Assembly: GCF_000003605.2 (NCBI RefSeq)
Contig: NW_003139318.1
Coordinates: 250,996-314,995, forward strand
Direction: 5' to 3'
DNA length: 64,000 bases
Origin: Saccoglossus kowalevskii
Lineage: Eukaryota > Hemichordata > Enteropneusta > Harrimaniidae
Below are positions 34,984 through 48,070 of the stretch, piece by piece (the stretch's first letter is position 1; each line of letters begins with the position of its first letter). Both the position numbers and the translations under genes were made by a program. Under the pieces are notes generated by a model that was given only the letters and a program-made list of their open reading frames with translations, had not been told where the DNA came from and made no database searches.

Positions 34984-36000
34984 GTCATTTTTGTAACTTG
35001 ACGTTCATAACTCGAACAATTCAGCATCTCGAAGCAGACACACTGATATTAAAGTCTCACAGTTTGCAAGAATCTTTAAGCACCTGCAAATGCCAAGTGA
35101 TTTTTATTGGTGAAAATATAAAAAAAAAACTAAAGTGATCCAACAGGTACAAGTGACTTCAATAAACAAGAATTTATTCAACAGGTTTTATGAAAATGTG
35201 CAAAAAAATATGTAGGTTTATTTTATGAAAGGTGACGACAGTTGATATTAGCATTTACAGTTGAACAAATATTTTTTGGCAAGAAAATCATATTTGGAGA
35301 AAATATAATATAATAATATAATAATATAACACTGATGAAAGGGATATTCTGTACACTGAATTAACCAAGGAAATCCCCACTTCCAGTCTGAAAACAATAT
35401 CAACAAGTTTATTATCATTATTAATATTAACCATCCTAAACTAATTAGATATGTGAGACAGTATCTGAAAGTGTGTTTTGAAAAACACAAACTACCGGTA
35501 CATTCATTTTTTACTACCTAATCTTATGTTATTTTAACATTCTGTTTTTTACTTACCTTTCTTTTCATTACTTTCAGCCAAAAATGAATTAGTAATTTCA
35601 TTACGGTGTAATAAATCTGTATTATTATTATTATTGTTATTATTATTATTATTGTTATTATTATTATTATTATTATTCCTATTACAGTCTGGAAGCTTTG
35701 TTATACTACACCATCAATAGTTACATATTTCTAAAAATAAAATTAATTAAATCTACCTGATCAATTACACGGAACCTACCAGTAGAAGTGTAAGAGTGAA
35801 TCTAAATAAATATGAAGTCTTTTGTTTGGCCGAATTATGTTATATTCAGCTACTGAAACATTTTCTGTCAAACATTATTTTGTAACAAATTTTGTTTTTA
35901 AATTACTCAACTATTTGAACAGAAAAATGTGGCTGTACCATTAGAGATAGACCAACGATATTTTAGTAGAACAAAGTTTTTTTTTCATTGTGTGACTTCT
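34984..36000. other. unannotated; (ATT)n at 35621-35677
   Basis: Holds an interrupted ATT/GTT trinucleotide microsatellite at 35621-35677 and a TACCGGTA palindrome at 35493. No gene recognised. Confidence 0.55.
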
Positions 36001-36228
36001 TTAATCTTTTCATCACCAAAATATCTCGTCCAAAATTTTTATTATTATATTCTTTATTATTTTTGGAAATAAACTTTAATTTTGAAGGCAAAAAAAATGT
36101 CAATTTTCAGTTTTTACTCAAAACATTTGGCTATTTTTGTCTCGATCTTCTTAAGGAAAGTGAAACTATGAATTGGACTATTTTGTGAATTTGTGATGAA
36201 AAGAGGGAACTGGTGGTGAAAAGGTTAG
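36001..36228 (-). mobile_element. family C MITE copy 3
   Basis: Left edge TTAATCTTTTCATCACCA, right edge ACTGGTGGTGAAAAGGTTAG. The left TTAA is intact and the right is mutated to TTAG. The interior is in C1 orientation: CTCGTCCAAAA, TTTTTACTCAAAA, GGCTATTTTTGTC, ATTTTGTGAATTTGTGATGAAAAG. Confidence 0.87.
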
Positions 36229-37135
36229 ACGCATTGGCATGCCCCTACTACATATGGAAAAGAAAATGTATCATAGCAAGATCTCATTGGTCTTTTTGCC
36301 CCCTGCAGAAAGCTCAATATTCTGAGACCCTCAAAGTAGTATATACTGGGTACAAAAAATAATCTCCCCTGATACGAGTCACTTGATATTTCACCTGATG
36401 CATGGTGACTTACAGGAGACAATATATCATCACTGGCACCAACATGGATGACTTATTAAATATCAAATTTCACAGATCAAAGGTAAAACTGTTTTTTTTT
36501 TATTTCACCAGAGTGTAACAGAAACCAAATGGGAGTGTCTACTTGATTTGGCTTATCATGTGACTAAGTCATAAAAAAGATAGATTTATGGTCACTGATA
36601 CAAATACTGCTATTTCATAAACAAGATCCTAAAAAGTAAAGAAAAATGTTGTCAGTCTATAATTCCAGACATTGAAGTCACTGCTCTCTCTCACATTTAG
36701 GTATTAGGAGCCAACCATTTAAAATCATGGGGGAGGTGGGGGTATTGGGGGGGTGGCTGGAAGAGTGTGACGAGTGCAATTTTTTTTCAGCGTCTTATTT
36801 GATAATTTATATTTTTTTTTAATTTGCCAATAGTTTTTCTTCTTTTGCTGTCTAATTTGCAATTTTTTTTAACAAATTTTCCAGCGACACTCCATAATTT
36901 CACATGATTGAGCCTTTAGGCAGTAATTGCAATTGCTTGTGTGCAAACTAGTCTCTCAAATTTACGAAGCTCTACTTGTATCTATACTGTTGAGTGAAAC
37001 AGCTGCCTCTGGCAATCAAACCCAGCATTTCACTGATCCTGTCTTTCTAAATCAAAAATTAACAAAGAAAAATACAGGAAAATATGCCAAATAATTCATC
37101 AAAAGTTTGGTGAGAAAAATTGTGGGATTAAAGGT
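36229..37135. other. unannotated; G-rich tract at 36729-36757
   Basis: The only notable sequence is GGGGGAGGTGGGGG followed by TATT and a G7 run. That gives enough short-spaced G blocks to form a G-quadruplex on the plus strand. No gene nearby. Confidence 0.6.
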
Positions 37136-37382
37136 TTAATCTTTTCACCACCAGTTCCCTTATATTATCACAAATTCACAAAACAGTCCTGTTTATAGTC
37201 TGCACTATCCTTCAGAAGATTGGGACAAAAATAGCAAAATTTTTTGTGAAAATACTGAAAATTAACTAAAATTTTGTCTGTTGGCTCCAAAATTAGGGTT
37301 CATTTCCAGAAATATTGAGGAATATAAGGAAAAAAAAGTGCAGGAAAATTTGGGCCAGAAAATCTGGTGGTGAAAAGGTTAA
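37136..37382 (+). mobile_element. family C MITE copy 4, TTAA-flanked
   Basis: TTAA at 37136-37139 and 37379-37382. Ends TCTTTTCACCACCAGTTCCC and TCTGGTGGTGAAAAGG. It is full length and close to C1 in content (CAGTCCTGTTTATAGTCTGC, CCTTCAGAAGATTGGGAC, GGCTCCAAAATTAGGG). It is the best-preserved plus-oriented copy. Confidence 0.92.
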
Positions 37383-38446
37383 AGTCACCATGAGTTTTTG
37401 CCAGTACATCAACTCCATGTATTGTATGGCAACACGATTTTGAAGCCTCATGAATTCCCATAAATTGTGTTGCAAAATTAATTAGCTTACAGTATACCTG
37501 TGCACTTTAAATAGGGTTAATACAATAGTATGCCACACATTATCAGGAAGTGACTATAAAATTGAAATTGCGTACGATTTTTTGTTAATACAAAATTGCC
37601 TACAGCTTTATGAAGATTAAACCTCACCAGAATATGCCTGCCTATAGAGCCAGGAGTTGATTGTATACAATTATGTAATACTCAAAAAAAAAACGCCTAT
37701 AGCGATGGATTGGGTATATTTGTAATGTTTCTCATTCCATTGTTCAAATTGCAGGAAAACACAACAATGGCAGACAGTCTACGATTGGGAACACCAATTA
37801 TTTAAAATTATCTGAACTTGTTGGGCACCCTTGCCCTGAGGTGACAAATATGAGTGATGCATCTGTTCGTCTATAGAGGTAATATTGTAATACGATCGCG
37901 ACAATCATTTGCATTTAAAACCAGCAGTCTGGTAGACTGGGTTTGGAATTACTTTAAAGCCGAGTGTTACTTAACATTGACAGCGCATGTTTTAAAACGT
38001 TGCGAATAAATCAGGGAATGTATTATTTTAAAAGCACTGAGTTAACACAGTACTATAGGGTTATCGATCATCGAGTGATCATGGCGAACTTTTAAGTACG
38101 CCTAACATGATGCGATACGGAACCATTGTTTTACGTCTGGCAGATGGTTCCAGCTTTCAGAAAATAATTAATCCTTTGACCGCAACGATGTGCTTGTTTT
38201 ATCTCTCACTGAAATAAACCTACATAGTGTTTTTTTTCAAAAATTTGAAAGAACTAGTCTAAGAATCCTATGTGAATGTATACATATATTCATTTGGTCT
38301 GAAACTAACAAATTCAAGAATAATACAATGTATGGAAAATTGTGTGCCACACCCATTTTTACATGATAAATTATATACATAAACTTTTTTTTGTATATTG
38401 TTGATGGATATTCACAGAAGGAAAGTAACACAACTTAGAACTACTA
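37383..38446. other. unannotated stretch
   Basis: No gene or known repeat recognised. It is slightly richer in CpG around 37870-38110 than its surroundings. Confidence 0.45.
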
Positions 38447-38621
38447 CTGTAAAATCTGTATTAGAAACCAACGCTTCTATTAAAATGATACAATGCAACA
38501 AAGGAGATGCGGTTTCTATTATCTACACATATGAGAAATAATGAATTTTTGGTTTTCAATTATTCAAAAATAATGGGTGCGACTTCTATTAGGGATGCAG
38601 CATATAATACAGACTTTACGG
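38447..38621 (+). mobile_element. family B MITE copy 2
   Basis: Ends CTGTAAAATCTGTATTAGAA and ATAATACAGACTTTACGG, flanked by TA. The core is ACATATGAGAAATAATGAATTTTTGG. It lost the GAGC segment before ACACATATG and is about 6 bp shorter than B1. The flanking short frames are chance. Confidence 0.92.
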
Positions 38622-39242
38622 TAATAGCTTTTAATTTCTCTGAAATTGTACATGTGTATCTGAGATTTGAACCGCCAAATCTATGCACTTTCAATCTGAT
38701 GGAAACATGTAGTAGATGGTAACCATGACAACTAGACTGGCACATCAGTTTCCTCATAACTTGAAAACTAATTTAATTACTCAAGCACTATTCTTTCATC
38801 CCAGCATCGCCATGGAGACAAAAACACAGATTGCTAAGGGTAACAATTTAGGAGACAATAGATTAGTGACCAAACAATTTATAAAACAACAAAGAGGAGA
38901 TAACATTATTTAAACATATTTGAGATGGTAAATGAAGTTGTCTTTCAATAGTTCTGTATGACAGATGCCTCATTTAATTTCTTTATCATATTACAATAAA
39001 AATCGGAAAGGATGAATGACTGGTATGACATAAATTGAGTCGGCTATTGTGATGTACACACATCACGATTGAAATTAGAATTTTGTTCCTGAGAAACCTG
39101 GCTTAGTTACTATCTGGAAAGCTGTAAATGTAGCTCTGTTGGTTGTGTACTTAAGGAGATTACATAACACTGCAAATACAATATAAATACACTCCATACC
39201 TGTTTGATTAAACCAAGGCAATTGATTCAGTGTATACAACCA
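38622..39242. other. unannotated stretch
   Basis: No gene recognised. X-box-like GTAACCATGACAAC at 38719 has one mismatch. Confidence 0.45.
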
Positions 39243-39405
39243 GTTTGAGCCAGTTCATGCCAGTTTCTGTAACTGGGTTTATCCAGTCTATGCAACTGGT
39301 TTGATCCAGCCAATGTAACTGGTATGATCCAGTTCATAAAATTGGTTTGATCCAGCTTATACAGCAAGGTTTAATGTTGTTTATAAACGGGTTTGATGAA
39401 GCTCT
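39243..39405. repeat. degenerate ~27-bp TTTGATCCAG repeat
   Basis: AACTGGTTTGATCCAGCC, ACTGGTATGATCCAGTTC, TTGGTTTGATCCAGCTT and earlier CAGTTTGAGCCAGTTC-like units follow at 25-29 bp intervals. The words TGGTTTGATCCAG/CTGG also give weak dyad symmetry within units. Confidence 0.75.
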
Positions 39406-40189
39406 ATGAAGCCTCCACCCTTTCGTCTAGAACTCCTACTGTCTGCAAGCTATATTTGGGGAAATTATCTCCCATACTTTCTGCATGATATGATTCTGTA
39501 TTTTTGTAAAAAGCTAATTCTGTCAAATTGGAAGAGTTTAACTCCCTGAGGACAGTCAACATTCTTAATTTGGACTTCAAACATCAAACAAATATTGTGT
39601 CTGGAGGTTTAGGTCTAATCAGTGATAAAAATGAAATAATGTTCTTCCTCCGAGCTAATTTGAGAGTGCCTCTAACTGGATTACAGATCGTATCACGACA
39701 TGTAACTTTGTTACAAAGAAATTACTTCCAGTCAAGCATTAACCCCCTTGTAGTCAGAATGATTTCTGTTGTAGACTTGATGTACGCTTTCCCTTATTCT
39801 CAATATTATTTCATAAATTTAACTTTTTTTTTTGGACTAAAATTAAAAAAAAAAAATAATTTAAAGGGTCCAGTGTATTTCAGAATACGGATTGAATCAA
39901 GTTTGTATAAATAGAAAAGATTGGAGGTGGATGTGAATAGCACTGAAAGCATGAAATACTAAGTGAGTCCGATGGGGGATTTGGGAAAGGAGGTCGAGAG
40001 GGTATTAGCTTGGCTATAATGATAAGGATATGCCGGCAGTACCTCCAAATCTCTACTTGTTTCAGACAGCAAAAATATTAGTTTTCAGACAGTTTTGCGC
40101 TAAATGTATGCATGTATATCCTTCTTAACCTATAGTTCATCTTCAACATATAAAAACATTTAAATACACCCTCCCTCCATTTAATTTAT
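39406..40189. other. unannotated; 128-codon open frame of no recognised family
   Basis: A plus frame at 39528-39914 is the longest outside repeats. It lacks a convincing start, has no domain I recognise, and ends in a T-run and A-run. Given the AT content, one frame of this length in 64 kb is expected by chance, so I do not call it a gene. Confidence 0.45.
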
Positions 40190-40900
40190 CAACCATCATT
40201 GGCTTTATCAATAATTTATTGATTGTATTAACCATTTACTATTATTATTTTTATTAATATTATTACTATTTTTACTATTTTTAACTTTATCAACCAGTAT
40301 ACCTTTATCAATAATTTATCAATTGTATTAACCATTTACTATTATTATTTTTAATAATATTATTACTTTTTAACTTTATCAACCAGTATACCTTTATCAA
40401 TAATTTATCAATTGTATTAACCATTTAGTTACTATTATTATTTTTAATAATATTATTACTATTTTTAACTTCATCAACCAGTATACCTTTATCAATAATT
40501 TATCAATTGTATTAACCATTTACTATTATTATTTTTATTAATATTATTACTATTTTTAACTTTATCAACCAGTATACCTTTATCAATAATTTATTGATTG
40601 TATTAACCATTTACTATTATTATTTTTAATAATATTATTACTATTTTTAACTTCATCAACCAGTATACCTTTATCAATAATTTATCAATTGTATTAACCA
40701 TTTACTATTATTATTTTTATTAATATTATTACTATTTTTTAACTTTATCAACCAGTATACCTTTATCAATAATTTATTGATTGTATTAACCATTTACTAT
40801 TATTATTTTTAATAATATTATTACTATTTTTAACTTTATCAACCAGTATACCTTTATCAATAATTTATTAATTTTATTTACTATTTAATAATATTTTTAT
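40190..40900. repeat. ~91-bp AT-rich minisatellite, eight units
   Basis: CCAGTATACC recurs at 40294, 40383, 40478, 40569, 40660, 40752 and 40843 (89-95 bp apart). Each unit contains CTTTATCAATAATTTATYRATTGTATTAACCATTTA and a variable ATT/AAT tract. Two sites alternate between units: TTATTGATTG versus TATCAATTG, and CTTTATC versus CTTCATC. This shows a higher-order pattern. Decayed units continue to about 41040. Confidence 0.95.
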
Positions 40901-41762
40901 TTTTAACTAATTATCATCAACTTTATTCATTTACTACTTATTACATCATCAATTATATCAATATATTAAATATCAACCAGTTGTAAATTTTATCAACCAT
41001 TTATTAACTAGTCACAAAATATTATTAACCAGTAACAATATAAGTGTGCCAAACATGTATCAATATTATAAATCATCTATGAACTTTTTACTTGAATAAA
41101 AAAACAAAATCTTGTATTTAAAAACACACAATCATGTTTGTTTTTCCTGCAACTCATCTCAAATAAGTACAAAATGTACACAACTAGACAAACTGCTGGT
41201 TTCCGGGGAATTGAGCTCTTGAAAATGTCAAAAAGAATCACTGATTCTTTTTTTTAAATAAAGCATGGAAAACATGACATTTTGGACTGACAACAAAAAT
41301 TGAGTATTACAAATTCACAATTAAGATCTAGTGTCCAAACTTTGATAAATGAACTTTTAATAGCAATTTTGCCCCGAAACATTTTCAATATCAGTTTTGA
41401 TGTGACCCTAAATGTAGCAAGCTTTCATCACCGATTTCGTCAGACTTGCATAACTGACAACACAGCGATTGCTAGATGCATTGTTCTACCTTCGTCTTCC
41501 CACTGGGAATCGATGACTCAACAGAAATGAGTGATACTAAAAATAAAACCAAAGCACTCTAAAGAAACCACCCATTTACAAGCATGATGACAATAATGGT
41601 TTCTGACAGACGACACTTATGTTTTGCTTGAAAATGCAAAAAGAATTTTAAATATCGCTTCTAATCATTTTTTTTTTCAATTTGATTTCAAGCAGAAAAT
41701 GTTTGGGAAACATACAGAATGTTTGGTTTACAAAAAAAAAATACATTAAAATGCAACTACTA
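40901..41762. other. unannotated AT-rich stretch
   Basis: Decayed array edge, then no recognisable gene or transposon. Confidence 0.5.
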
Positions 41763-41942
41763 CTGTAAAATCTATATTAGGAGCCACATCCATAATAGAA
41801 GTTGCACCTATTCATTTTGAACAATTGAGAACCAAAAATCCATCATTTCTCATATGTGTAAATGCTCTGATAGAAGCTGCATCTTCACTACTGCTTTGTA
41901 CTATTTTAATAGAAGCCACAGCTTCTAATACAGATTTTACAG
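41763..41942 (-). mobile_element. family B MITE copy 3
   Basis: 180 bp with ends CTGTAAAATCTATATTAGGAG and CTTCTAATACAGATTTTACAG. The core is inverted relative to the other B copies (CATTTTGAACAATTGAGAACC, CATCATTTCTCATATGTGTA). TA precedes the left end but the right flank is TG, so one target copy has mutated. Confidence 0.9.
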
Positions 41943-43458
41943 TGTTATTTGTTGTTTGCAAATAAAAAATATTGGAAATTCAATCTGTCATTTTTTATGA
42001 AAACTTATGTGTGCATGTACAAAGATGCAAATTACCATACATAGTCATTAAAATACAGCCAATATTAATATTGGCATCACGCAATGGATTATTCTTGATG
42101 ATAAAACAAACATGCTGGACCAAAAATGATTTTTGATGACCATGTGACTTTTGAACTTCTAGGAAGTGACTGAAAAAAATACAGAAAAGATAACACTCGA
42201 ACATAAAAATTTAAATGGAGGTGGAGATGCATCTAATTCTATGTATTGTCATAGAAGACAATGATATAAAAGTACAAATTACATTTTCAGTTTGTGTTTG
42301 TAGTTTTTGTTTGATATAAAGGTCCTCTTTGGTAACTTTTCCCATGATGCAACAGATTAAAAACATTTGCATCATGCATTCATACTGGAGATACTGAGAG
42401 AAATAGAGATTTTTTTTTTTTACATAAATGTTTTTATCAGACACACGTATGGATTGTTTGACAAATTATGTAAATCACTTTAACTTTGTAAAAGAGGTAT
42501 TTTCATGAATTTGGAGAGTCAGGGAAAATTGCAAAATTTTGCTATAAAAATCATGAAAATAGGTAGAAGTAAAACCAGTTTAAAGAACATTTTTATCAAA
42601 AATTTTGTTATATTATTATTAGAGTATTTTTTGAAAATACATTCTTTATTAATTTCATAAATGCTGAAAATTTGGTAATGTTGAATCATGTTCATAATGC
42701 TGGAGACAGACATGCCAGTGTATTAATTGACGTAATTCCTCTGAGAAGTCAAAATTGAAATGTCACATTCAGTTAACGACCGGAATCATCAAACAACGCT
42801 ACAACTTTTCACAATATGGAACCCAACCCTCCACGGAATGCTTTTAATATTTGCTTAGGGAATTCAGAATTTAAGAAAGCAAATACTAAGGCATCATTCG
42901 ATCTGACCTTTGACTTTGTCTATGATTTTACATGTTTGCAATTTGGGTTCAGAAAAGTAATTATTGTAACTCAGAATGCCGGTTACGTATAACGCCTGGG
43001 AGCTGTATTGTTTACATGGAAACCAATTGCGTTCAAAATTTAGTTTGAGTGAAATATTTCAGACAGAAACCACTTAGAAAGAAATATTTCTGTCATATTC
43101 AGATGATTTATGTATAGCTCTAAGGCAAAACAAGAATCATAATCTACATATAAGTATTGACATTTTTTAAAGACAGGAGAGTTTATTAATATAGTCATGA
43201 TCGATTATGTCTTCAATCAAAATGGAATTGGGACTGGCTGAAGAGAAAGCACAAAGCAAACTCTTCGACACCTGATTTCCTTTGTTTTTATATTTTGCTT
43301 GTTTCCACAACTATGATATATACGTTTTTCTGAGTCAAAATATGGTTTTCTTTTGCGTCATTGGTGTGCAAGGGAATACCAATCTGAACTGCAGACTAGA
43401 GGTGTTGATACTCTGCCGTCAACCGAGAAAATATCAGGGCGGTTATATATTTATAACA
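41943..43458. other. unannotated AT-rich stretch
   Basis: No gene or known repeat. Minus frames at 41995-42713 are short and lack motifs. Confidence 0.5.
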
Positions 43459-43625
43459 AGCATATTTTCACACTATTACACAGTGAAAGAGTATTAACAG
43501 TGAAACTATTGCTAGAATAATATGGAATATAAATATATCACTTGATGCCTCATATGTTAGTTTTGTTGATGACCTGTTGTTTTATTTCAGGCAAACACCT
43601 TGCATACACTGTGTGGCGATTTTGC
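43459..43625 (+). repeat. family G interspersed repeat copy 1
   Basis: GCATATTTTCACACT, AACAGTGAAACTATTGCTAGAATAA, TATCACTTG, TTTATTTCAGGCAAACACCTTG and TGTGGCGATTTTGCT correspond in order to the copy at 59138-59311. Termini are not defined and the class is unknown. Confidence 0.65.
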
Positions 43626-45285
43626 TTGTTGGTAATACACGATGCATGCGGAAACGAGAAACAGAGATATTTTTTTTGGAGGGACTAATACAAACATGAG
43701 CTTGTCATAATGAACTATTATTACCACAATCTGCAGTTATCAAAACATATATAAAGAATAAGCTCTGAACAACGTTTAGGTAGATTGAAATAAAGTTCAG
43801 TCGTATATGACGTTGGTTACAGTGGTGATATGGATTTATGATCTGCCCTATGTCACATCACAGTGTGGTGATACACAAATTATGCATGTGAAACAGATCT
43901 TGTCCTTATTTATGTAAGACATTATAAATGGAAAATCTACTCAACATATGCATGACATTTCCAAAACCCAAATTTGGTAAGGCCAAATAAAACAAATAAT
44001 ATGTTTCTAGTAACCCAACCTTGCTTAGATTTTTCAGGCTGATCCTGTGATTTTTTTTATGGCCAAATAAAAATTCTTCATTTTTGAAGCAAAATGCCAA
44101 CTTGTACATGCAAGATGAGTTATGATAAAATAAAAGTTTATTCCAACCTACATTACCTTGTTTTGTTCTCAATGTTACCAGAAACACAATATTAAATTTA
44201 TTTGGCCTAATCAGAATATTCATGCACTGAAGTACCATTTGTTATGCAATGCATGAAGCAGAATATATTTACATGAAAAATATTGTTATTATCCACAGTT
44301 CAATTATTATTATATAATAATCCCTTAAATCATTTCAATATTATGTATAAGTTTTATTATTATTGCTTTTTTGAAAGTGGCGAGACCAACTTGGCAACCC
44401 GCAGGTATGTAAATTACTGTACCTTGTGTAATCAACAGTGCGTGTAACGGATCTACTGGGCCCGACTACTCTAATGAATTCAGAGGATTCAATACTTACA
44501 ATAGCGTGACAACGGGCTATGACTCAGAGTTATGACAATCAACTCGCGCTGATACTCCATGAAATGCATTTCAAAAGAATACCACTCAAGAAATCAATGA
44601 AATGGTCACGTTCTCGTCACATAGGGCGAATTATGTGGCATTTGTTCAGATAATGATCTGGAACATTTTTTTTATACATTTTGCAAAATTTTGTGTATTT
44701 TTCTAAAATTTCATCAATTATGGACAAAATGAACATATTTTCATGTAGACAGAATTTTGTAATTTTATAAAAGTGACGAAAGGGAAATTTTAACGGACTT
44801 GTATGCCAACCTTTGGTGGAGGGCATTGACCACTTCCTCTGAAGTCAAAAATACAGTATTTTGTATGCAGATGCAACCTACTAGTATATTAAGGATGCAT
44901 CTGCTATGTAAGTTGCACGCGTGATATTGTGATTGTGATTGTACCAACCAACATGACAAAGTAAGATTTCATTTACCGAATCTCAGCAGACTGATATATT
45001 TGTATTTGGATCCCATGAAAAAATACAAACGTCTTGTTTGCAAATTAGTCTCACGACTTCCGGCAACATGGTTTATCTTCTAACAACACTGCACACATAA
45101 GTAATTTCAAAGGAATAAAAAAAAAGAGAATATTTTTTTCAACACAATTGATTTTAAAGCGCACATAAACCAACATTTGCATTCATTGAATACAAATCAT
45201 GAAATCACTTTTGTTGATCATGAACATACAATGTATTTCTGTTGTTTACGCAAATGCATGCGCACTAGAGCAAATATGGTAAATA
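43626..45285. other. unannotated AT-rich stretch
   Basis: No gene supported. The 110-codon minus frame at 43906-44238 has no recognised domain. A weak family-D-like phrase (TTTTGCAAAATTTTG..ATGGACAAAATGAACAT) lies at about 44680-44735. Confidence 0.45.
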
Positions 45286-45497
45286 CTGTAAAATACTTTT
45301 CAATATTTTAGCTGGAATTAATTTTCGCTGAAGAGACTTTTTGGGTATTTTGTATGGAATTTATTTTCACTGATTTTTGACAAGTTTAAAGTAAAATGTA
45401 GGAAAAAATATATATTCGCTTGATTTTATTTTCACTGAATCATTCCTTCAGCGAAAATAGCAAAATAAATTCCAAGCGAAAATAAAGTATTCTACAG
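45286..45497 (-). mobile_element. family A MITE copy 4
   Basis: 212 bp with ends CTGTAAAATACTTTTCAATATTTTAGC and AAAGTATTCTACAG, flanked by TA. The interior is inverted relative to A1 and well preserved (GAAGAGACTTTTTGGGTATTTTG, CACTGATTTTTGACAAGTTTAAAG). Confidence 0.9.
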
Positions 45498-46129
45498 TAC
45501 ATTTTTGGGGGTTCAATTTATACAAGTGAAAGTGCAAATTATCCCTAATATTAAAAAAAAAACAGAAAAAATGAATAAATCTGTGCAGACTATAATTTGT
45601 AAAGAAGGCACTCAGTATGCAGGTCAGGAAGCTCACTGGTTGTCTTCTCTTTGATCATGATTTATCCAAAGTACCTGTAATCTGTACATTACATCAAAGA
45701 CTCTTTCACTAATCTTGCTGTTTTTAATGATCTCACTAGGACATTTATAACTAATAATTAACTGTTCTTAGTTGCATCTTGTATTGGCAAAACAAATGGC
45801 CGCCGGAGCCACGCTGATTAATCCTACTGTTTCTCATCATCAGTACTAAATTAATCAGAGCCACTGATATTTTTAGTTTTGTATCCTTGCATACAATTTT
45901 ATTAAAATTACTTTTTCAAAAGAAAATTTAATATTGGTCGATTTTACATTGCAAATGAGTCTGAATACGAATAGAGTCTAATTTAGGGTTTAATTTTAGG
46001 GGATTTTCTCCAGATTTCAAATTCAGTAATTTGTGAAATAAACATTTTATTATCAACTTTGACCTGGATTTTAATTTAGCAAATGTAGCTATCAACGAAA
46101 TATGTGGGAACAATAAATGGCTAATAATT
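45498..46129. other. unannotated AT-rich stretch
   Basis: No gene or known repeat recognised. Confidence 0.5.
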
Positions 46130-46900
46130 ACCGTAAGCTTGAAAAAGTATCTGAATATCTGTAAAGTTAGGGGAACTTGCACACCAGTATCTAATTTGCA
46201 TATTGAACTGAATCTAACTACATGTAGTAGAATTAGGGGGAGCATATACATGATGGATTCTGCATTGAGAATAAATATGAATATGAGAGGAGTTAGGGGG
46301 TTTAAATATAAGTATCAATTTCACTTTAAAGATAAATCTGAATATGAGTGGAGTTAGGGAGCTTGAATATAAATATCGATTACAATTTAAAGATAAAGCT
46401 GAATATGAGTGGAGTTAGGGGGCTTGAATATTAATATCAATTTTACTTTAAAAATAAATCTGAATATGAGTGGAGTTAGGGGGCTTGAATATAAATATCG
46501 ATTACAATTTAAAGATAAAGCTGAATATGAGTGGAGTTAGGGGGCTTAAATATTAATATTGATTTTACATTAAAGATAAATCTGAATATGAGTAGACTTA
46601 GAGGGCTTAAATGTGAGTATCAGTTTCACTTTAAAGCTAAATCTGAATATGAATGGAGTTAGGGAGCTTAAATATTAATATTGATTTCACATTAAAGATA
46701 AATCTGAATATGAGTAAACTTACGGGGCTTAAATGCAAGTATCAATTTCTCTTTAAAGCTAAATCCGAATATGAGTGGAGTTAGGAGCCTTAAAAACAAG
46801 TATCAATTTCACTTTAAAGCTAAATAAGTATGAGTGGAGTTAGGGAGCTTACATGTGAGCCTCCATTTTGTATTAATTTAAATGTGACTAAGAGTGGACT
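46130..46900. repeat. 61-bp minisatellite, about 12 units
   Basis: AGTTAGGG recurs at 46291, 46352, 46413, 46474, 46535 and onward, exactly 61 bp apart. Each unit contains AAATCTGAATATGAGTGGAGTTAGGG, a GGCTTRAATATAARTATC segment and TTTAAAGATAAA. Units at both ends are diverged. Adjacent units alternate between GATTACAATTTAAAGATAAAGC and ATTTTACTTTAAAAATAAATC types, suggesting a 122-bp dimer. Confidence 0.94.
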
Positions 46901-48070
46901 AAGGGGCTTACTACAAAGCCATATTGTTTTGAAGACCAAAACAACAACATTGCTAGATTAAAGTTGCTGACTGGTTTGCGATGTGAGTTAAGATTATTCG
47001 ATGATTGGAACAAGTTGGGTCAAATCAAACCCAACAGGAAATTTCAAACTAATATTCTGAGACAAATTGAATATCAAAAGAAGATGCGATTATATAATTT
47101 CATCAAATCATATGAATTGCTGTATGACAAAGTTATCCAAATAAATTAATATAAATGTATGTACTGACGTGGTCTCACATGTCTGGACACAGCTGCTCAC
47201 AGGTGTGCATCTAGTGCGTAGAATATCGCTTGTAAAGTCACGCATTTAGCAGAATGGCGCACACTCATAAAAAAGGTTTGATCTAACAAGTTCCGTCCAT
47301 GCAATGATTTCTTATAAAAGCAACTTAGCTGGCATTGTCGCTGTAGTTATGTATGAATATGAATGGAGTTCTACATCAGATCCATCACACATCACACAAG
47401 TATCTATGTGGAATAGCATTTGAACAATGCAAGATACATGTATCTGCTAGATATTAATACAAAACGTTTCAACAACAGAAGAAACAATGGCTGTATAAAG
47501 TGCAATGATGCATTCTGGGAAATCAGATGGATTGCTACACTGAATGTAACTACAAAGCTAAGGTATATCACTCCCGCTAAAATGAACGAGCTGATTAAGC
47601 TTTACTTTACTGGATTAATCTAGCCTTCCTCGCGACATGAACGCCACTTATCCATCATTTGATGACAAACAATAGAACAGGTTAATAGCTTCCGTGGTAA
47701 CCAGGTCGTGAAATGTCAACCCACTTTGAAACAATGCTGGAGGTTAAACAGCGTTGACACTGTTCAATTCATGGATGCATTGTTTCCGGAGTGGGATGCC
47801 GGTCACAAATATCGTGATTAGTTGAAACTATTATAAAATCTGACAGCCTGTTCTAATTTTTTAAGAGACTGTAAATTCATTTAACGTCTGTGGTATAATA
47901 CAAGCTAGACTCTACACCAAAACAACCCACCCATCCACCCACAGTGAAACCCGCCAAAAAAAGTTTCTGGTAATTATTTTTTCTAAAAATTTAAAAGAGA
48001 TAATACTGATTCTTTCTTTGTTGGAATGAACAACAGGAGACGTGATCTATAATCAATTATATGAGATTTA
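46901..48070. other. unannotated; weak possible exon at 46901-47149
   Basis: A plus frame at about 46901-47149 reads on from the array edge to a TAA. It encodes a Lys/Asn/Gln-rich segment with LRLFDDWNKLGQIKPNRKFQ and EYQKKMRLYNFIKSYELL. Its composition is more protein-like than most frames here. No convincing splice acceptor or known domain is seen, and chance is the better explanation. Confidence 0.3.

Noticed and set aside
36729-36757. G-rich tract as a CpG island or promoter
   Set aside because: It has no CpG and no neighbouring gene; G-quadruplex potential is noted, nothing more.
39528-39914. 128-codon plus-strand open frame
   Set aside because: No recognisable domain, weak start, ends in homopolymers, and a frame of this length is expected about once by chance at this AT content.
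45820-45850. Minus-strand CTGATGATGAGAAAC resembling a hammerhead core
   Set aside because: Only three bases separate the two core motifs, so stem II cannot exist.
46130-46900. TTAGGG words suggesting telomeric repeat
   Set aside because: TTAGGG occurs once per 61-bp unit, not in tandem, so this is a minisatellite and not telomeric DNA.
46964-47149. Possible exon with a Lys/Asn-rich sequence
   Set aside because: No convincing splice acceptor, no known domain, and it runs directly out of a minisatellite; kept only as a note.
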